DNA of 64,000 bases. Source: Leptolinea sp964420995 (GTDB taxonomy: Bacteria > Chloroflexota > Anaerolineae > Anaerolineales > Anaerolineaceae). A program made the translations under genes and the position numbers. This document shows, piece after piece, positions 1-8,560 of this stretch (positions within the stretch are counted from its first letter, which is position 1; every line of letters begins with the position of its first letter). Where the stretch lies: assembly GCA_964420995.1 (NCBI GenBank), contig CAYQUX010000001.1, positions 62,001-126,000 on the forward strand, given 5' to 3'. Below the pieces are notes generated by a model, which was not told the origin of the DNA, did no database searches, and saw only the letters and a program-made list of their open reading frames with translations.

Positions 1-1
1 G

Positions 2-424
2 TTGATCTCTCTGCGTTCAAATGGTTACCTGTACCGAGAAGGGAATGAATTGGATAACATCAATCCTCCAACAATCCCGAAATATTCCCTGTACAAGGAA
101 GACCTGGCCGGATTGGATGAAATTCTCGAGTTGCAGAACACAGATATGCGAATTATTGTCCTGGAAATCCCCGTTTATCCAAAATTCATGGATACCTACG
201 TGCAGGGCAGCGCAGATAATTATTATTCCCTCTTCCGTGAACCAATCCGCGAACGAATTGAAGAAGCACAGATTCCTTTTGTGTTATCGCAGGAATTGGC
301 CAATTCATCAATTGGCGATGCAAACTGGAATGATGTGTTGCATCTGAACTACCGGGGGACTGAAATTTTCTGCCGCTGGTTTGCCGTTCAGGCTGCCCGG
401 ATTTTGGCTCTGCCCGGACAATAA
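2..424 (+). CDS. DltD/AlgJ-like SGNH-fold protein, C-terminal fragment
   Basis: This is the end of a gene whose start lies before the window; the TTG at its first base is not a credible start. The last 140 residues have an SGNH-hydrolase-like ending: a strand with IIVLEIPVYP and a terminal DVLHLNYRG block, where Asp and His sit as in the catalytic D-x-x-H of this fold. The next gene starts 8 bases downstream and encodes an MBOAT acyltransferase. Pairs of this kind (DltB/DltD, AlgI/AlgJ/AlgX) move acyl groups to extracytoplasmic polymers. The role here, acylation of an envelope or exported polymer, is inferred from the pairing and the acceptor is unknown. The catalytic serine is outside the window. 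Confidence 0.6.
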   Translation: MISLRSNGYLYREGNELDNINPPTIPKYSLYKEDLAGLDEILELQNTDMRIIVLEIPVYPKFMDTYVQGSADNYYSLFREPIRERIEEAQIPFVLSQELANSSIGDANWNDVLHLNYRGTEIFCRWFAVQAARILALPGQ

Positions 425-431
425 CAAAATT

Positions 432-1865
432 ATGGAAATAATCAGCCTACCCTTCCTTGTGTTCACCCTGGTCGCTCTGGTTGTTTATCACATACTTCCA
501 GCACGCGGTCAGAATATCTGGCTGCTGGCCTGCTCACTCTACTTTGCCGCAACCTGGCGTTGGGAATTTGCCGCCGTGCTGGCCGTATCCATCGTGATCA
601 ACTATGTTTTTGGATACATGATCCATCAATCAAGCCGATTCAGGGCTGTCTGGTTGATTGCCGGCATCACGTTGAACGTGTTGGGGTTGATCCTATTCCG
701 CATGACGGGTAATTCCCTGTTCGATTCCCTGGCGCGGATCATCACTGACGGCAAAACGCTATCCACCCGATTGTTGATCCCAATCGGTTTCTCTTTCTAC
801 ACCCTGCAGGCTATTTCTTATCTGGTGGATGTATCGAAGAAGAAAATTACACCTGCCGGTAATCTGGTCGATTTTGGCCTGTACCTCGCTTACTTTCCCC
901 GCCTGGTCTCAGGGCCGATAGAACGGGCCGGCAAATTCCTTCCGCAATTACAGAAAAACCGCCTGGTAACAAACGCGGATCTGGCCGAAGGCGGCTGGCA
1001 AATTTGCACCGGTCTTTTTCGCAAGCTGGTGATCGCCAGCCTGTTGTTCACCCTGATACCGGAAGGGGTTTTTACCCGTTCCACGGAATTCGCGCTATCT
1101 GATCGCTGGACGGCGCTACTGGTGTATACCTTCTGGTTGTACAACGACTTTGCCGGTTACACATCGCTGGCGCGCGGCATCAGCCGTCTGTTCGGCATCC
1201 GGCTTTCACCGAATTTCCGGCAGCCTCTTTTCGCGCAAACTATGCTGGATTTCTGGAATCGCTGGCACATGAGTCTTTCCTTCTGGCTGCGGGATTACGT
1301 GTTCTTCCCCATTCAACGTAGTTTAGCCCGCTTGAATCTCTCAACCAATAACATCATTAGAATCATTCTTCCGCCATTTGTCACGATGACAATCAGCGGA
1401 TTATGGCACAGTGCCACATTTTCTCTGGTTGCGTGGGGTCTTCTGCATGGAATTTACCAGGTTGGCGACCATCTTCTTTCCCACAGGTCAATCAATGCCA
1501 CAACGGGAAACCGGCCTCAGTGGCAAAAGGTATTCCATTCGATCAAGGTTTTTATTTTTCTTCTCCCTGCCTGGATTTTGTTCGCCACCGGGGGATTAAA
1601 AATAGCGGGCAATTTTTCCATCTCCCTCTTTCGTGAAGGCGGGATTACACGCGTCAGACCACTGGAATTGATCATGCCCCTCGTCGGAATCGTGGTGTCA
1701 TTCGGGTTGGATTTTCTTCAGGAACGATACGGGGAGAATTTTTCAGCCTCCCATTTTCCAAAATACTTGCAATCCATATGTCTGGCAATTATGATTTTCG
1801 GTATAGTATTAAGCATTCTGTGGATGAATGTCCCCTCAGCAACATTTGTATACCAGGGATTCTAG
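432..1865 (+). CDS. MBOAT family membrane-bound O-acyltransferase
   Basis: A 477-residue polytopic membrane protein. ATG 432 is preferred to an in-frame start at 381 because the latter overlaps the preceding gene by 44 bases and adds a non-hydrophobic stretch. MBOAT hallmarks are LDFWNRWHMSLSFWLRDYVF and, about 50 residues on, SGLWHSATFSLVAWG with the conserved membrane histidine. The FYTLQAISYLVDV segment and FPRLVSGPIERA also match the AlgI/DltB branch. Members transfer acyl groups, often acetyl or D-alanyl, across or at the membrane to an exported polymer. With the SGNH-like partner directly upstream it probably forms a two-gene polymer acylation unit. The substrate cannot be read from sequence. 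Confidence 0.88.
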   Translation: MEIISLPFLVFTLVALVVYHILPARGQNIWLLACSLYFAATWRWEFAAVLAVSIVINYVFGYMIHQSSRFRAVWLIAGITLNVLGLILFRMTGNSLFDSLARIITDGKTLSTRLLIPIGFSFYTLQAISYLVDVSKKKITPAGNLVDFGLYLAYFPRLVSGPIERAGKFLPQLQKNRLVTNADLAEGGWQICTGLFRKLVIASLLFTLIPEGVFTRSTEFALSDRWTALLVYTFWLYNDFAGYTSLARGISRLFGIRLSPNFRQPLFAQTMLDFWNRWHMSLSFWLRDYVFFPIQRSLARLNLSTNNIIRIILPPFVTMTISGLWHSATFSLVAWGLLHGIYQVGDHLLSHRSINATTGNRPQWQKVFHSIKVFIFLLPAWILFATGGLKIAGNFSISLFREGGITRVRPLELIMPLVGIVVSFGLDFLQERYGENFSASHFPKYLQSICLAIMIFGIVLSILWMNVPSATFVYQGF

Positions 1866-1886
1866 ATCTCTTATAAGGAATACGAC

Positions 1887-3488
1887 ATGAAAAAGAACTG
1901 GTACCAGAATGCCATTTTTTATGAATTATATGTGCGCGCTTTCCGTGACAGCAACGCAGACGGCAAAGGAGATATCCCCGGGGTAATAGAAAAATTGGAT
2001 TACCTGAAAGACCTGGGGATAGACTGTCTCTGGCTGCTTCCCATGTATCCTTCACCTCTTAAGGATGATGGGTACGACATTTCAGATTTCATGCATATTC
2101 ACTCTGATTTTGGAACCGTTGAAGATTTCAAACGCCTGATGGATGAAGCGCATAAACGGGGTATGTATGTCGTCGCCGATCTGGTGCTTAACCATTCCTC
2201 GGATCAGCATGCCTGGTTCCAGACAGCCCTGAAAAATCCGACCTCCCCGTTCAAGGATTATTATGTTTGGAGCAAAACCGGCAGGGAATTTGGCGATACC
2301 CGTGTCATTTTCCTGGATACAGAGCCCTCCAACTGGACGTACAGTCCCGAAGTGGGTGAATATTTCTGGCACCGGTTTTATGCCTCCCAGCCTGATCTCA
2401 ATTATGACAATCCGGCATTACAGGAAGAGATGCTCAATACCATGCGTTACTGGGCCAGCCTGGGGCTGGACGGTTTTCGCGCGGACGCTGTTCCGTATTT
2501 GTTTGAACGGGAAGGCACAAATTGCGAAAACCTGCCGGAAACCCATGAATACCTGAAAAGAATCCGCCGTACCCTTGACGCGGAATACCCCGGCCGCATT
2601 CTACTGGCCGAAGCCAACCAGTGGCCGGCAGATGTCAGGGAATATTTCGGTGATGGCGATGAATTCACCATGGCATTCCATTTCCCGTTGATGCCGCGCA
2701 TCTACATGGCCATGAAAAAGGGCGATCCTGCCCCCATTCGTTGGGCTATCGAAAACACGCCGCCCATTCCAGAAGGCTGTCAGTGGTGCACCTTCCTGCG
2801 CAACCATGACGAACTGACGTTGGAAATGGTGACACCGGAGGAACGGGATTGGATGTGGCAGCAATACGCGCCCGATCCAAAAATGAAACTCAACCTGGGT
2901 ATCCGCCGCCGGCTCGCGCCATTACTGGATAATGATCCGGAAAAAATCCGACAGGCAAATGCCATTCTCTATTCCCTGCCCGGCACACCCATCGTTTATT
3001 ACGGAGATGAGATCGGCATGGGTGACAATATTGACCTTTTCGATCGCAATGGGGTACGCACACCCATGCAATGGGCGGCAGACGCGACCAATGCCGGATT
3101 CTCGGAATCAAAACAGCTATACGCACCGGTCAATTCCGCTGCGCCATACGCTCCTTCACAGGTGAACGTGGCCGATCAACAGAAGGACACATCCTCTCTT
3201 TTGCACTTCATGAAACATCTCATCAAATTGAGGAAGGAACGTTCTTTCCTGGCAAACAATTCCATCCAATTTCTGGATACCACCAGCCCGGCAACCCTGT
3301 GCGTGATCCGCGGCGAGGGGTCACAACGACTGGTCGCCCTGCATAACCTTGGGAACAGTAGCGCCTATGTCACCCTGCCATCAGCGCTCAATTTCGCGCC
3401 GAAAGTGGAATTATTAACCGGAACACCCATCAATCCAGGCTTGAAGACCATTAAGCTGGCGCCGCATCAATCTGCCTGGCTGGAATAA
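1887..3488 (+). CDS. treS: Trehalose synthase-like GH13 (maltose alpha-D-glucosyltransferase)
   Basis: A 533-residue alpha-amylase family enzyme that should interconvert maltose and trehalose in the cytoplasm. The opening WYQNAIFYELYVRAFRDSN, the GH13 region I DLVLNHSSDQH, nucleophile region DGFRADAVPYLFEREGTNCEN, acid/base region ILLAEANQWP and FLRNHDELTLEM agree with the TreS subfamily; the YLFEREGTNCEN segment after the nucleophile is typical of it. There is no signal peptide. ATG 1887 follows the SD-like TAAGGA. Length matches stand-alone TreS, without the fused maltokinase seen in some phyla. It converges on the alpha-glucosidase gene with a 29-base gap. A related GH13 glucosidase remains possible. 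Confidence 0.82.
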   Translation: MKKNWYQNAIFYELYVRAFRDSNADGKGDIPGVIEKLDYLKDLGIDCLWLLPMYPSPLKDDGYDISDFMHIHSDFGTVEDFKRLMDEAHKRGMYVVADLVLNHSSDQHAWFQTALKNPTSPFKDYYVWSKTGREFGDTRVIFLDTEPSNWTYSPEVGEYFWHRFYASQPDLNYDNPALQEEMLNTMRYWASLGLDGFRADAVPYLFEREGTNCENLPETHEYLKRIRRTLDAEYPGRILLAEANQWPADVREYFGDGDEFTMAFHFPLMPRIYMAMKKGDPAPIRWAIENTPPIPEGCQWCTFLRNHDELTLEMVTPEERDWMWQQYAPDPKMKLNLGIRRRLAPLLDNDPEKIRQANAILYSLPGTPIVYYGDEIGMGDNIDLFDRNGVRTPMQWAADATNAGFSESKQLYAPVNSAAPYAPSQVNVADQQKDTSSLLHFMKHLIKLRKERSFLANNSIQFLDTTSPATLCVIRGEGSQRLVALHNLGNSSAYVTLPSALNFAPKVELLTGTPINPGLKTIKLAPHQSAWLE

Positions 3489-3517
3489 ATTGAAATCCGG
3501 CAGAAAATAGAGACGAT

Positions 3518-5140
3518 TCAGTTCACCACTCGCAGAACCAGACCCTCCCAGGGTGACAGATCAACGCGGCTTGAATCGACGATCCCGCCGCGATCCAAAC
3601 CGGTAGCGACGATGATCTCCATCCGTCCGAATCGGTGCAGGTCAAGCCGCGCGGTGATATCACCCAGATTGAGAACGGTGATGATCTTTTCAGTTCCATT
3701 CTCTCGAAGATAGGCAAAGCAATCTGCTGGAACAGGGTCAACGACTTCATAACGTCCCACTTGCAAGGCGGCAGATTGCCGCCGGAATGACAACAATTTT
3801 CGGTAGAGGTTTAACATGGATTGTGAATCTTCAAGTTCCGATTCCATGTTGACAGAAAGATAGTCATCCGCAATGGGCAGCCAGGGTGTCACGCCGGCGG
3901 AGGTAAATCCGGCATTCGGTCCGGGTGTCCACTGGTTGGGCGTCCGATTTTGGTCTCGACCGGTGCCGGGAACTCGTTTTCCCCACGGGTCCTTCTGCTT
4001 TTCCAGAGGAATGAATACATTTTTCTGGCCAAATTCATCCCCGTTGTAAAGCGTTGGCGTTCCACGCAACGTCAACAGCAGCATGGCGGCCTGCCTGGCC
4101 CTTTGAGGGCCCAGTCTGCCGGCCAGGCGCGGTTCATCATGATTGCCCAACACGTAATTGGGCCAGCCCCATTGCGGCGTGACCTTTTCCACTGATTCAA
4201 CAATCTTGCGAAGCGCGGCTGCCTTCCAAGAGGCTACCAGCAACGCAAAGTTAAATGGCATATGAAGCTCATCATTGTTCTTCCCGTAGTACGCCGCCCA
4301 GGTGGTCCAGTCTAAAATATGGATCTCTCCAACCGAATAACGCGGCGGCTGATACTCGTTCAGAATGGCGCGTAATTCTTTATACACCTGATGAACATCA
4401 GGGTGACCCTTATCATTAATATGCTGCAATCGATCGTAATCACCGGTGGGTTTTAACTCACCCTTTGATGGGTCCGTATTCTTTGGATTATCCCGATACT
4501 CCGGGTCTTTCATGACGTAATGAGCCACATCGATCCGGAAGCCGTCCACGCCCCGATCCAGCCAGAAGCGGTAGACGTCGAACATCACCTGGCGCACTTC
4601 CGGATTTCGCCAGTTCAGATCAGGTTGTTCTTTTAGAAAGGAATGCAGGTAATACTGGCCGGTCTTTTCATCGAATTCCCAGGATGAACCTCCGAAGACT
4701 GCCAGCCAGTTATTGGGCGGTGTGCCGTCCGGTTTGGCGTCACGCCAGACGTACCAGTCGCGTTTGGGATTCTCACGACTGGACCGTGACTCGAGAAACC
4801 AGGGGTGCCGGTCAGAGGTGTGGTTGGGAACGATGTCGATAATCACCTTCAACCCGCGTTCATGGGCTTCACTGAGAAGGCGGTCAAATGTCGCCAGATC
4901 GCCAAAGGCCGGGTCAACATTGCAGTAATCTGAGACGTCATACCCAAAATCCGCCTGTGGTGAGGGATAGAATGGCGACAACCAGATGGCGTCCACGCCC
5001 AGGGTTTTCGCCAGGTAATCCAGCCTTTGGATCACCCCGCGCAGGTCACCAATACCGTCGTTGTTGCTGTCCTGAAAACTGCGCGGATATATCTGGTAGA
5101 TCACTCCACTTTGCCACCAGAGGGCAGGTTCTTTGTCCAT
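3518..5140 (-). CDS. Alpha-glucosidase, GH13 (oligo-1,6-glucosidase type)
   Basis: A 540-residue cytoplasmic GH13 hydrolase. The start WWQSGVIYQIYPRSFQDSNN, region I IDIVPNHTSDRH, region II GVDGFRIDVAHYV with the nucleophile Asp, region III YSVGEIH with the acid/base Glu, and region IV VLGNHDEPRL with the transition-state Asp are all present, so it should be active. The valine in IDIVPNHTS is common in glucosidases acting on alpha-1,6 or alpha-1,4 glucosides and sucrose isomers; exact specificity is uncertain. It lies 52 bases downstream of the isomerase-like gene on the same strand and is probably co-transcribed with it. A trehalose-synthase-like enzyme is encoded convergently. Confidence 0.88.
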   Translation of the reverse strand: MDKEPALWWQSGVIYQIYPRSFQDSNNDGIGDLRGVIQRLDYLAKTLGVDAIWLSPFYPSPQADFGYDVSDYCNVDPAFGDLATFDRLLSEAHERGLKVIIDIVPNHTSDRHPWFLESRSSRENPKRDWYVWRDAKPDGTPPNNWLAVFGGSSWEFDEKTGQYYLHSFLKEQPDLNWRNPEVRQVMFDVYRFWLDRGVDGFRIDVAHYVMKDPEYRDNPKNTDPSKGELKPTGDYDRLQHINDKGHPDVHQVYKELRAILNEYQPPRYSVGEIHILDWTTWAAYYGKNNDELHMPFNFALLVASWKAAALRKIVESVEKVTPQWGWPNYVLGNHDEPRLAGRLGPQRARQAAMLLLTLRGTPTLYNGDEFGQKNVFIPLEKQKDPWGKRVPGTGRDQNRTPNQWTPGPNAGFTSAGVTPWLPIADDYLSVNMESELEDSQSMLNLYRKLLSFRRQSAALQVGRYEVVDPVPADCFAYLRENGTEKIITVLNLGDITARLDLHRFGRMEIIVATGLDRGGIVDSSRVDLSPWEGLVLRVVN

Positions 5141-5192
5141 TCATGTCTCCTGATGATCTGAAAAAATAAAAGTGCGGATACAACGAAAAATT

Positions 5193-6053
5193 TCAGGCTC
5201 TCAATATCAAATCCTTGATGTATTCGCGGCAGCCTGGCATTTCCTTTTCCTCAAGGCTGTGGAGGATGATGGGACCCTGGTAGCCTGAACGTTTCAACAG
5301 CTTGATATAACCAGGGTAGTCCAGTTTTCCTTTGCCAACGGCTACTCGATCCAATTTTTGGGTTTCCGGATTGTAGTCTCCTACATCCTTGACATGCGCC
5401 AGAACGATATGCTCACCCAGCCGTGAAAAAGCTTCTTCAAAGATGTCCAATTGACGGGGCAGATCATCCGGGAATAACAAATTAGCCGGATCCATGACCA
5501 CTTTCAGATGATCCGAGCCGATTTCATCAAGCAAACGGGCTGCCTTGTCCGCCGTATTCACAATATTCGCGACTTCCGGTTCAAATGCCAGGGTCACCTC
5601 ATGCTTTTCAGCCATTTTTACCAGTTGATGGAACGTATCTGCCATAACGTTCCATACTTCCGGGGATTCATTGTCAGGGTGCTGCCTCCACATATTCTCA
5701 GCATCACAAGTACCCGTTGACAGGGTGATAACGGGGGTATCCATGTCAGACGCCGCTTCACACAACGTTCGGATACCCGCGATACCAGCTTTTCTCACCA
5801 TCGCGTCAGGGTGGGCAGTATTGAATGTCCCTGAGACCGCCGCCAGGGTCAATCCAAACGCCCAGAATGCCGCCCCGATCTCGCCGGCTTTCCCAGCCGG
5901 TAATTCACCCGGAGTTGTGTCCATCCCGAGAACATTGAGATTTAATTGCGCGCACTCAAAACCCATGCCATGGATTCTTTCCAGTCTTTCTTCCAGAGAA
6001 AGGCGATTGACTTCACGAACCATCACACCCAAAACCCAACCCGGATTGGTCAT
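5193..6053 (-). CDS. Sugar phosphate isomerase/epimerase-like TIM barrel
   Basis: A 286-residue protein of the xylose-isomerase-like TIM-barrel (AP endonuclease 2) family. Visible landmarks are GFECAQLNLN, the glutamate-containing strand VTLAFEPEVAN, LKVVMDPANLL, HIVLAHVKDVG and the terminal strand GPIILHSLEE, which supply the Glu, Asp and His metal ligands of the fold. Members isomerise or epimerise sugars or act in inositol and ketose metabolism. The gene stands upstream of the alpha-glucosidase on the same strand, suggesting use of a glucoside-derived or modified sugar. The precise reaction is not recognisable. Confidence 0.72.
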   Translation of the reverse strand: MTNPGWVLGVMVREVNRLSLEERLERIHGMGFECAQLNLNVLGMDTTPGELPAGKAGEIGAAFWAFGLTLAAVSGTFNTAHPDAMVRKAGIAGIRTLCEAASDMDTPVITLSTGTCDAENMWRQHPDNESPEVWNVMADTFHQLVKMAEKHEVTLAFEPEVANIVNTADKAARLLDEIGSDHLKVVMDPANLLFPDDLPRQLDIFEEAFSRLGEHIVLAHVKDVGDYNPETQKLDRVAVGKGKLDYPGYIKLLKRSGYQGPIILHSLEEKEMPGCREYIKDLILRA

Positions 6054-6395
6054 TCTGCCTGTCCTTTTCTACTGATCTGACAGCCGGCCGTGAGAAGCCG
6101 GATCAATATGTATTCATTGTCCGCTTTTTCGGTTACTTTTGCTACTACTTTCGCAATTCTGCGTATTCCTTTATAAGTTGTAATTGATTCAGCACTAGAA
6201 TCTTTAAACCTTTGTTTTATGGAAGCTCTCAAATTTTAATCCAATGAAGCGATTATTCCGGTATTCTTAATAATGTTCGCTGGATTAATCCAGGGTCAAA
6301 CCTGAATTAAAAACATTCAGAAGCAACCCTTTTCCCTTAGGGGACCCACTAATGATCACACCCGGAAAGCAAGCGTTTAAGAGTAATCGATCAGA
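6054..6395. other. Intergenic region between divergent genes with one palindrome
   Basis: This 342-base stretch separates the divergent isomerase-like and membrane-protein genes and is more A+T rich than its surroundings. The only clear structure is the 14-base palindrome listed separately. Promoters for both flanking genes presumably lie here, but I cannot pick convincing -35/-10 pairs. A 60-codon frame on the minus strand is rejected because of its atypical codons. Confidence 0.6.
6280..6293. promoter_or_regulatory. 14-base perfect palindrome, candidate operator
   Basis: CTGGATTAATCCAG is self-complementary over 14 bases and lies between two divergent genes, about 100 bases before the membrane-protein gene and 225 before the isomerase gene. 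Its shape fits a dimeric repressor site. No regulator gene is adjacent and no second copy was noticed, so a function is only suggested. Confidence 0.3.
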
Positions 6396-7502
6396 ATGAA
6401 AGCTGTCTTATCACCTGTCCGCCACCTCATCCGCCGCAAAAAAGCGGAAAACTATATGCTGGTCCTGATGCTCAGCTTCGCGTTTTCCGTTTCCGCCACG
6501 CGGGTTTTCCTGCATTTTACCCACTACCCTACAATTGGCAGCGGGGAACTTCATTTTGCCCACGTTTTATGGGGTGGATTGTTCCTGTTTGCCAGTTCAG
6601 TTTTTCCGTTAATTTTTTCCAACAACTGGGTATTGCTTATTTCGGCTGCCAGTTCAGGCATTGGCATCGGATTGTTTATTGATGAAGTTGGCAAATTCAT
6701 CACCGCCTCCAATGATTACTTCTATCCGCCTGCTGCACCGGTGATTTATGGATTCTTCCTTCTCGTCGTTCTCGTCTATCTACGAACAAAAAAGCCGATC
6801 GTCCATGACGATCGCTCACTTTTGTACCAGACTTTTGAAGAGATGCAGGAGGTCCTGGATGGCGACCTTTCGGTCAGTGAGAAAGACGCCTTGGAATCAC
6901 ATCTTAAGGAAGTGATCCAAACCTCAAGCCGGCCGGATATCAGCCTTCTCGCCAAAAATTTACGGAGTTTTCTACACCATGAAGATTTGTCGCTTGTTCC
7001 GGAAACCACCCCCGCCTGGTTTGTGCGACTGAGCGACTTTGTTAATAAACGCCTTACCCATTTCTATACCCAGGCATTCCTGGTGGGTGGTTTGATTGCC
7101 TGGAGTATCTGGGTAATGGCGGAATCATTGCGAATTCTTACCTCTCTGAGAAACCTTTCAATGCTGGGGCAAATGATCCAGCCATTGGTACTTGGAAAGT
7201 ATATTCGTGGTGAAATTTCTCTCGATCTGTATGTGATGCTCATCGGGTTACAGGCCGCGACTGGATTGTTCCTCTTTCTATGCGCGGTTCTGCTTGCATT
7301 GCGGATTCAATCTCTTTGGCCAAAAGTGGTTAATTGCGTATATTTCATTCTCCTCATTTCATTGATCATCCTCACCCCTCTGCTTTTTTATTTTGACCAG
7401 TTCTCATCCATAATCCCGACTTTCATCCAATTTATTCTGTTATTACTTGCCATCCGTTGTAATCAGATTTTAAGGAATTCCGGAGAAAACTCCCGATATT
7501 AA
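6396..7502 (+). CDS. Multi-pass membrane protein of unknown function
   Basis: A 368-residue protein with hydrophobic segments near residues 20-40, 50-75, 78-100, 110-130, 225-250, 275-305 and 310-350, and a hydrophilic, probably cytosolic, insert at about 135-220 containing acidic and leucine-rich helices (EEMQEVLDGDLSVSEKDALESH). The first segment is preceded by the basic stretch HLIRRKKAEN, so the N terminus is probably inside. The motif GIGLFIDEVGKFIT in the third to fourth segments resembles conserved membrane proteins of unknown role. I do not recognise the family. Start ATG 6396 has only a weak SD. It seems to be a single-gene unit; the next gene has its own promoter-like sequence. Confidence 0.75.
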   Translation: MKAVLSPVRHLIRRKKAENYMLVLMLSFAFSVSATRVFLHFTHYPTIGSGELHFAHVLWGGLFLFASSVFPLIFSNNWVLLISAASSGIGIGLFIDEVGKFITASNDYFYPPAAPVIYGFFLLVVLVYLRTKKPIVHDDRSLLYQTFEEMQEVLDGDLSVSEKDALESHLKEVIQTSSRPDISLLAKNLRSFLHHEDLSLVPETTPAWFVRLSDFVNKRLTHFYTQAFLVGGLIAWSIWVMAESLRILTSLRNLSMLGQMIQPLVLGKYIRGEISLDLYVMLIGLQAATGLFLFLCAVLLALRIQSLWPKVVNCVYFILLISLIILTPLLFYFDQFSSIIPTFIQFILLLLAIRCNQILRNSGENSRY

Positions 7503-7521
7503 TTTATTTTTAATCTACAGG

Positions 7522-7550
7522 TTGTACAAAATCATCCTCTAAAGTAAAAT
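7522..7550 (+). promoter_or_regulatory. Sigma70-like promoter for the metallophosphoesterase gene
   Basis: TTGTAC (7522-7527) and TAAAAT (7545-7550) are separated by 17 bases, in the 87-base gap ahead of the TTG-started metallophosphoesterase gene. Both boxes match the vegetative consensus in at least four of six positions. The predicted transcript start is about 30 bases before the coding region. Confidence 0.42.
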
Positions 7551-7589
7551 TCCCTTTTCACAAATCCAATCCCCCGGGAATTTTATTAC

Positions 7590-8531
7590 TTGACCAAACT
7601 GTTTTTCGCCACCGACGTCCACGGATCAGAAATCTGCTGGAAGAAATTTATCAGCGCCGGTAAATTCTATGAAGCGGATGTATTGATTCTGGGAGGAGAC
7701 ATAACCGGTAAAGCCATTGTCCCCATTATCCATAGCGGCAATGGCACGTACCGATCTGTTCTGCTGGAACAAGAATCAATTCTGCACGGGGAAGATGAAG
7801 TCCGCGAGATGGAAAAACGGGTTCGCAGCCGCGGCTATTACCCGTATCGCACAAATCCGGATGAAATGAAGGAATTCAAGGACTCGCCCGATAAAGTCCA
7901 CGATGTGTTTGTTTCCCTTGTGTTGAAAACCGCGCAGGAATGGCTGGATTATGCTGACGATAAATTGAAAGACAGCCACATACGCTGTTTTGTTGCCCCG
8001 GGAAATGATGATATGTTTGAACTGGATGACCTGGTGAGTAACGCGAAACGGGTCGAGGTTTGTGAGGGCAATGTTACCCGCATTGATGATCACCACGAGA
8101 TGATCTCCTCCGGGTGGACCAATCCAACCCCGTGGCACACGTACCGTGAGGCTTCAGAGGAAGAGCTGTCTCAGCGCCTGGATAGCATGATTTCCGGTGT
8201 CAGAGAGATGCGTAATTGTGTTTTCAATTTGCATGTCCCGCCCTATGGTTCAGGCCTGGATGAAGCTCCTGAATTAACCAAAGACCTGCGCCCCAAACTG
8301 GCCGGGAATCTGTTGATTCCCGTGGGCAGCAAAGCCGTGCGTCAGTCCATTGAAAAACACCAACCTCTGCTCGGTTTGCATGGACATATTCACGAATGCA
8401 AGGCCACCACCCGATTGGGGCGTACTCTGTGTATTAATCCCGGGAGTATGTATGAGCAGGGATATCTATCCGGCGCGCTGATCACACTGGGAAAAGACAA
8501 GATCAAGAGTTTTGTATTGACCAATGGTTAG
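7590..8531 (+). CDS. Calcineurin-like metallophosphoesterase
   Basis: A 313-residue cytosolic metallophosphoesterase. The five family blocks are present: ATDVHGSE (D-x-H), LGGDITG (GD), APGNDD (GN-D), NLHVPPYG, and GLHGHIHE (GHxH). All ligands for a two-metal centre are therefore available. The start is a TTG: no ATG or GTG precedes the D-x-H motif, which lies at residues 8-10 as usual for the family. An extra 60-residue segment between the GD and GN blocks is predicted to be mostly helical. The substrate is unknown. It is followed 29 bases later by an APC permease gene. Confidence 0.85.
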   Translation: MTKLFFATDVHGSEICWKKFISAGKFYEADVLILGGDITGKAIVPIIHSGNGTYRSVLLEQESILHGEDEVREMEKRVRSRGYYPYRTNPDEMKEFKDSPDKVHDVFVSLVLKTAQEWLDYADDKLKDSHIRCFVAPGNDDMFELDDLVSNAKRVEVCEGNVTRIDDHHEMISSGWTNPTPWHTYREASEEELSQRLDSMISGVREMRNCVFNLHVPPYGSGLDEAPELTKDLRPKLAGNLLIPVGSKAVRQSIEKHQPLLGLHGHIHECKATTRLGRTLCINPGSMYEQGYLSGALITLGKDKIKSFVLTNG

Positions 8532-8560
8532 AAAAATTTTATCACATAAGGGAGTGGAAG

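Noticed and set aside
6050..6232. A 60-codon minus-strand frame ending as ATGA over the sugar-isomerase start
   Set aside because: It begins with TTG, is rich in AGA, AGG, ATA and GTA codons unlike the neighbouring genes, and lies in an A+T-rich intergenic region with no SD.
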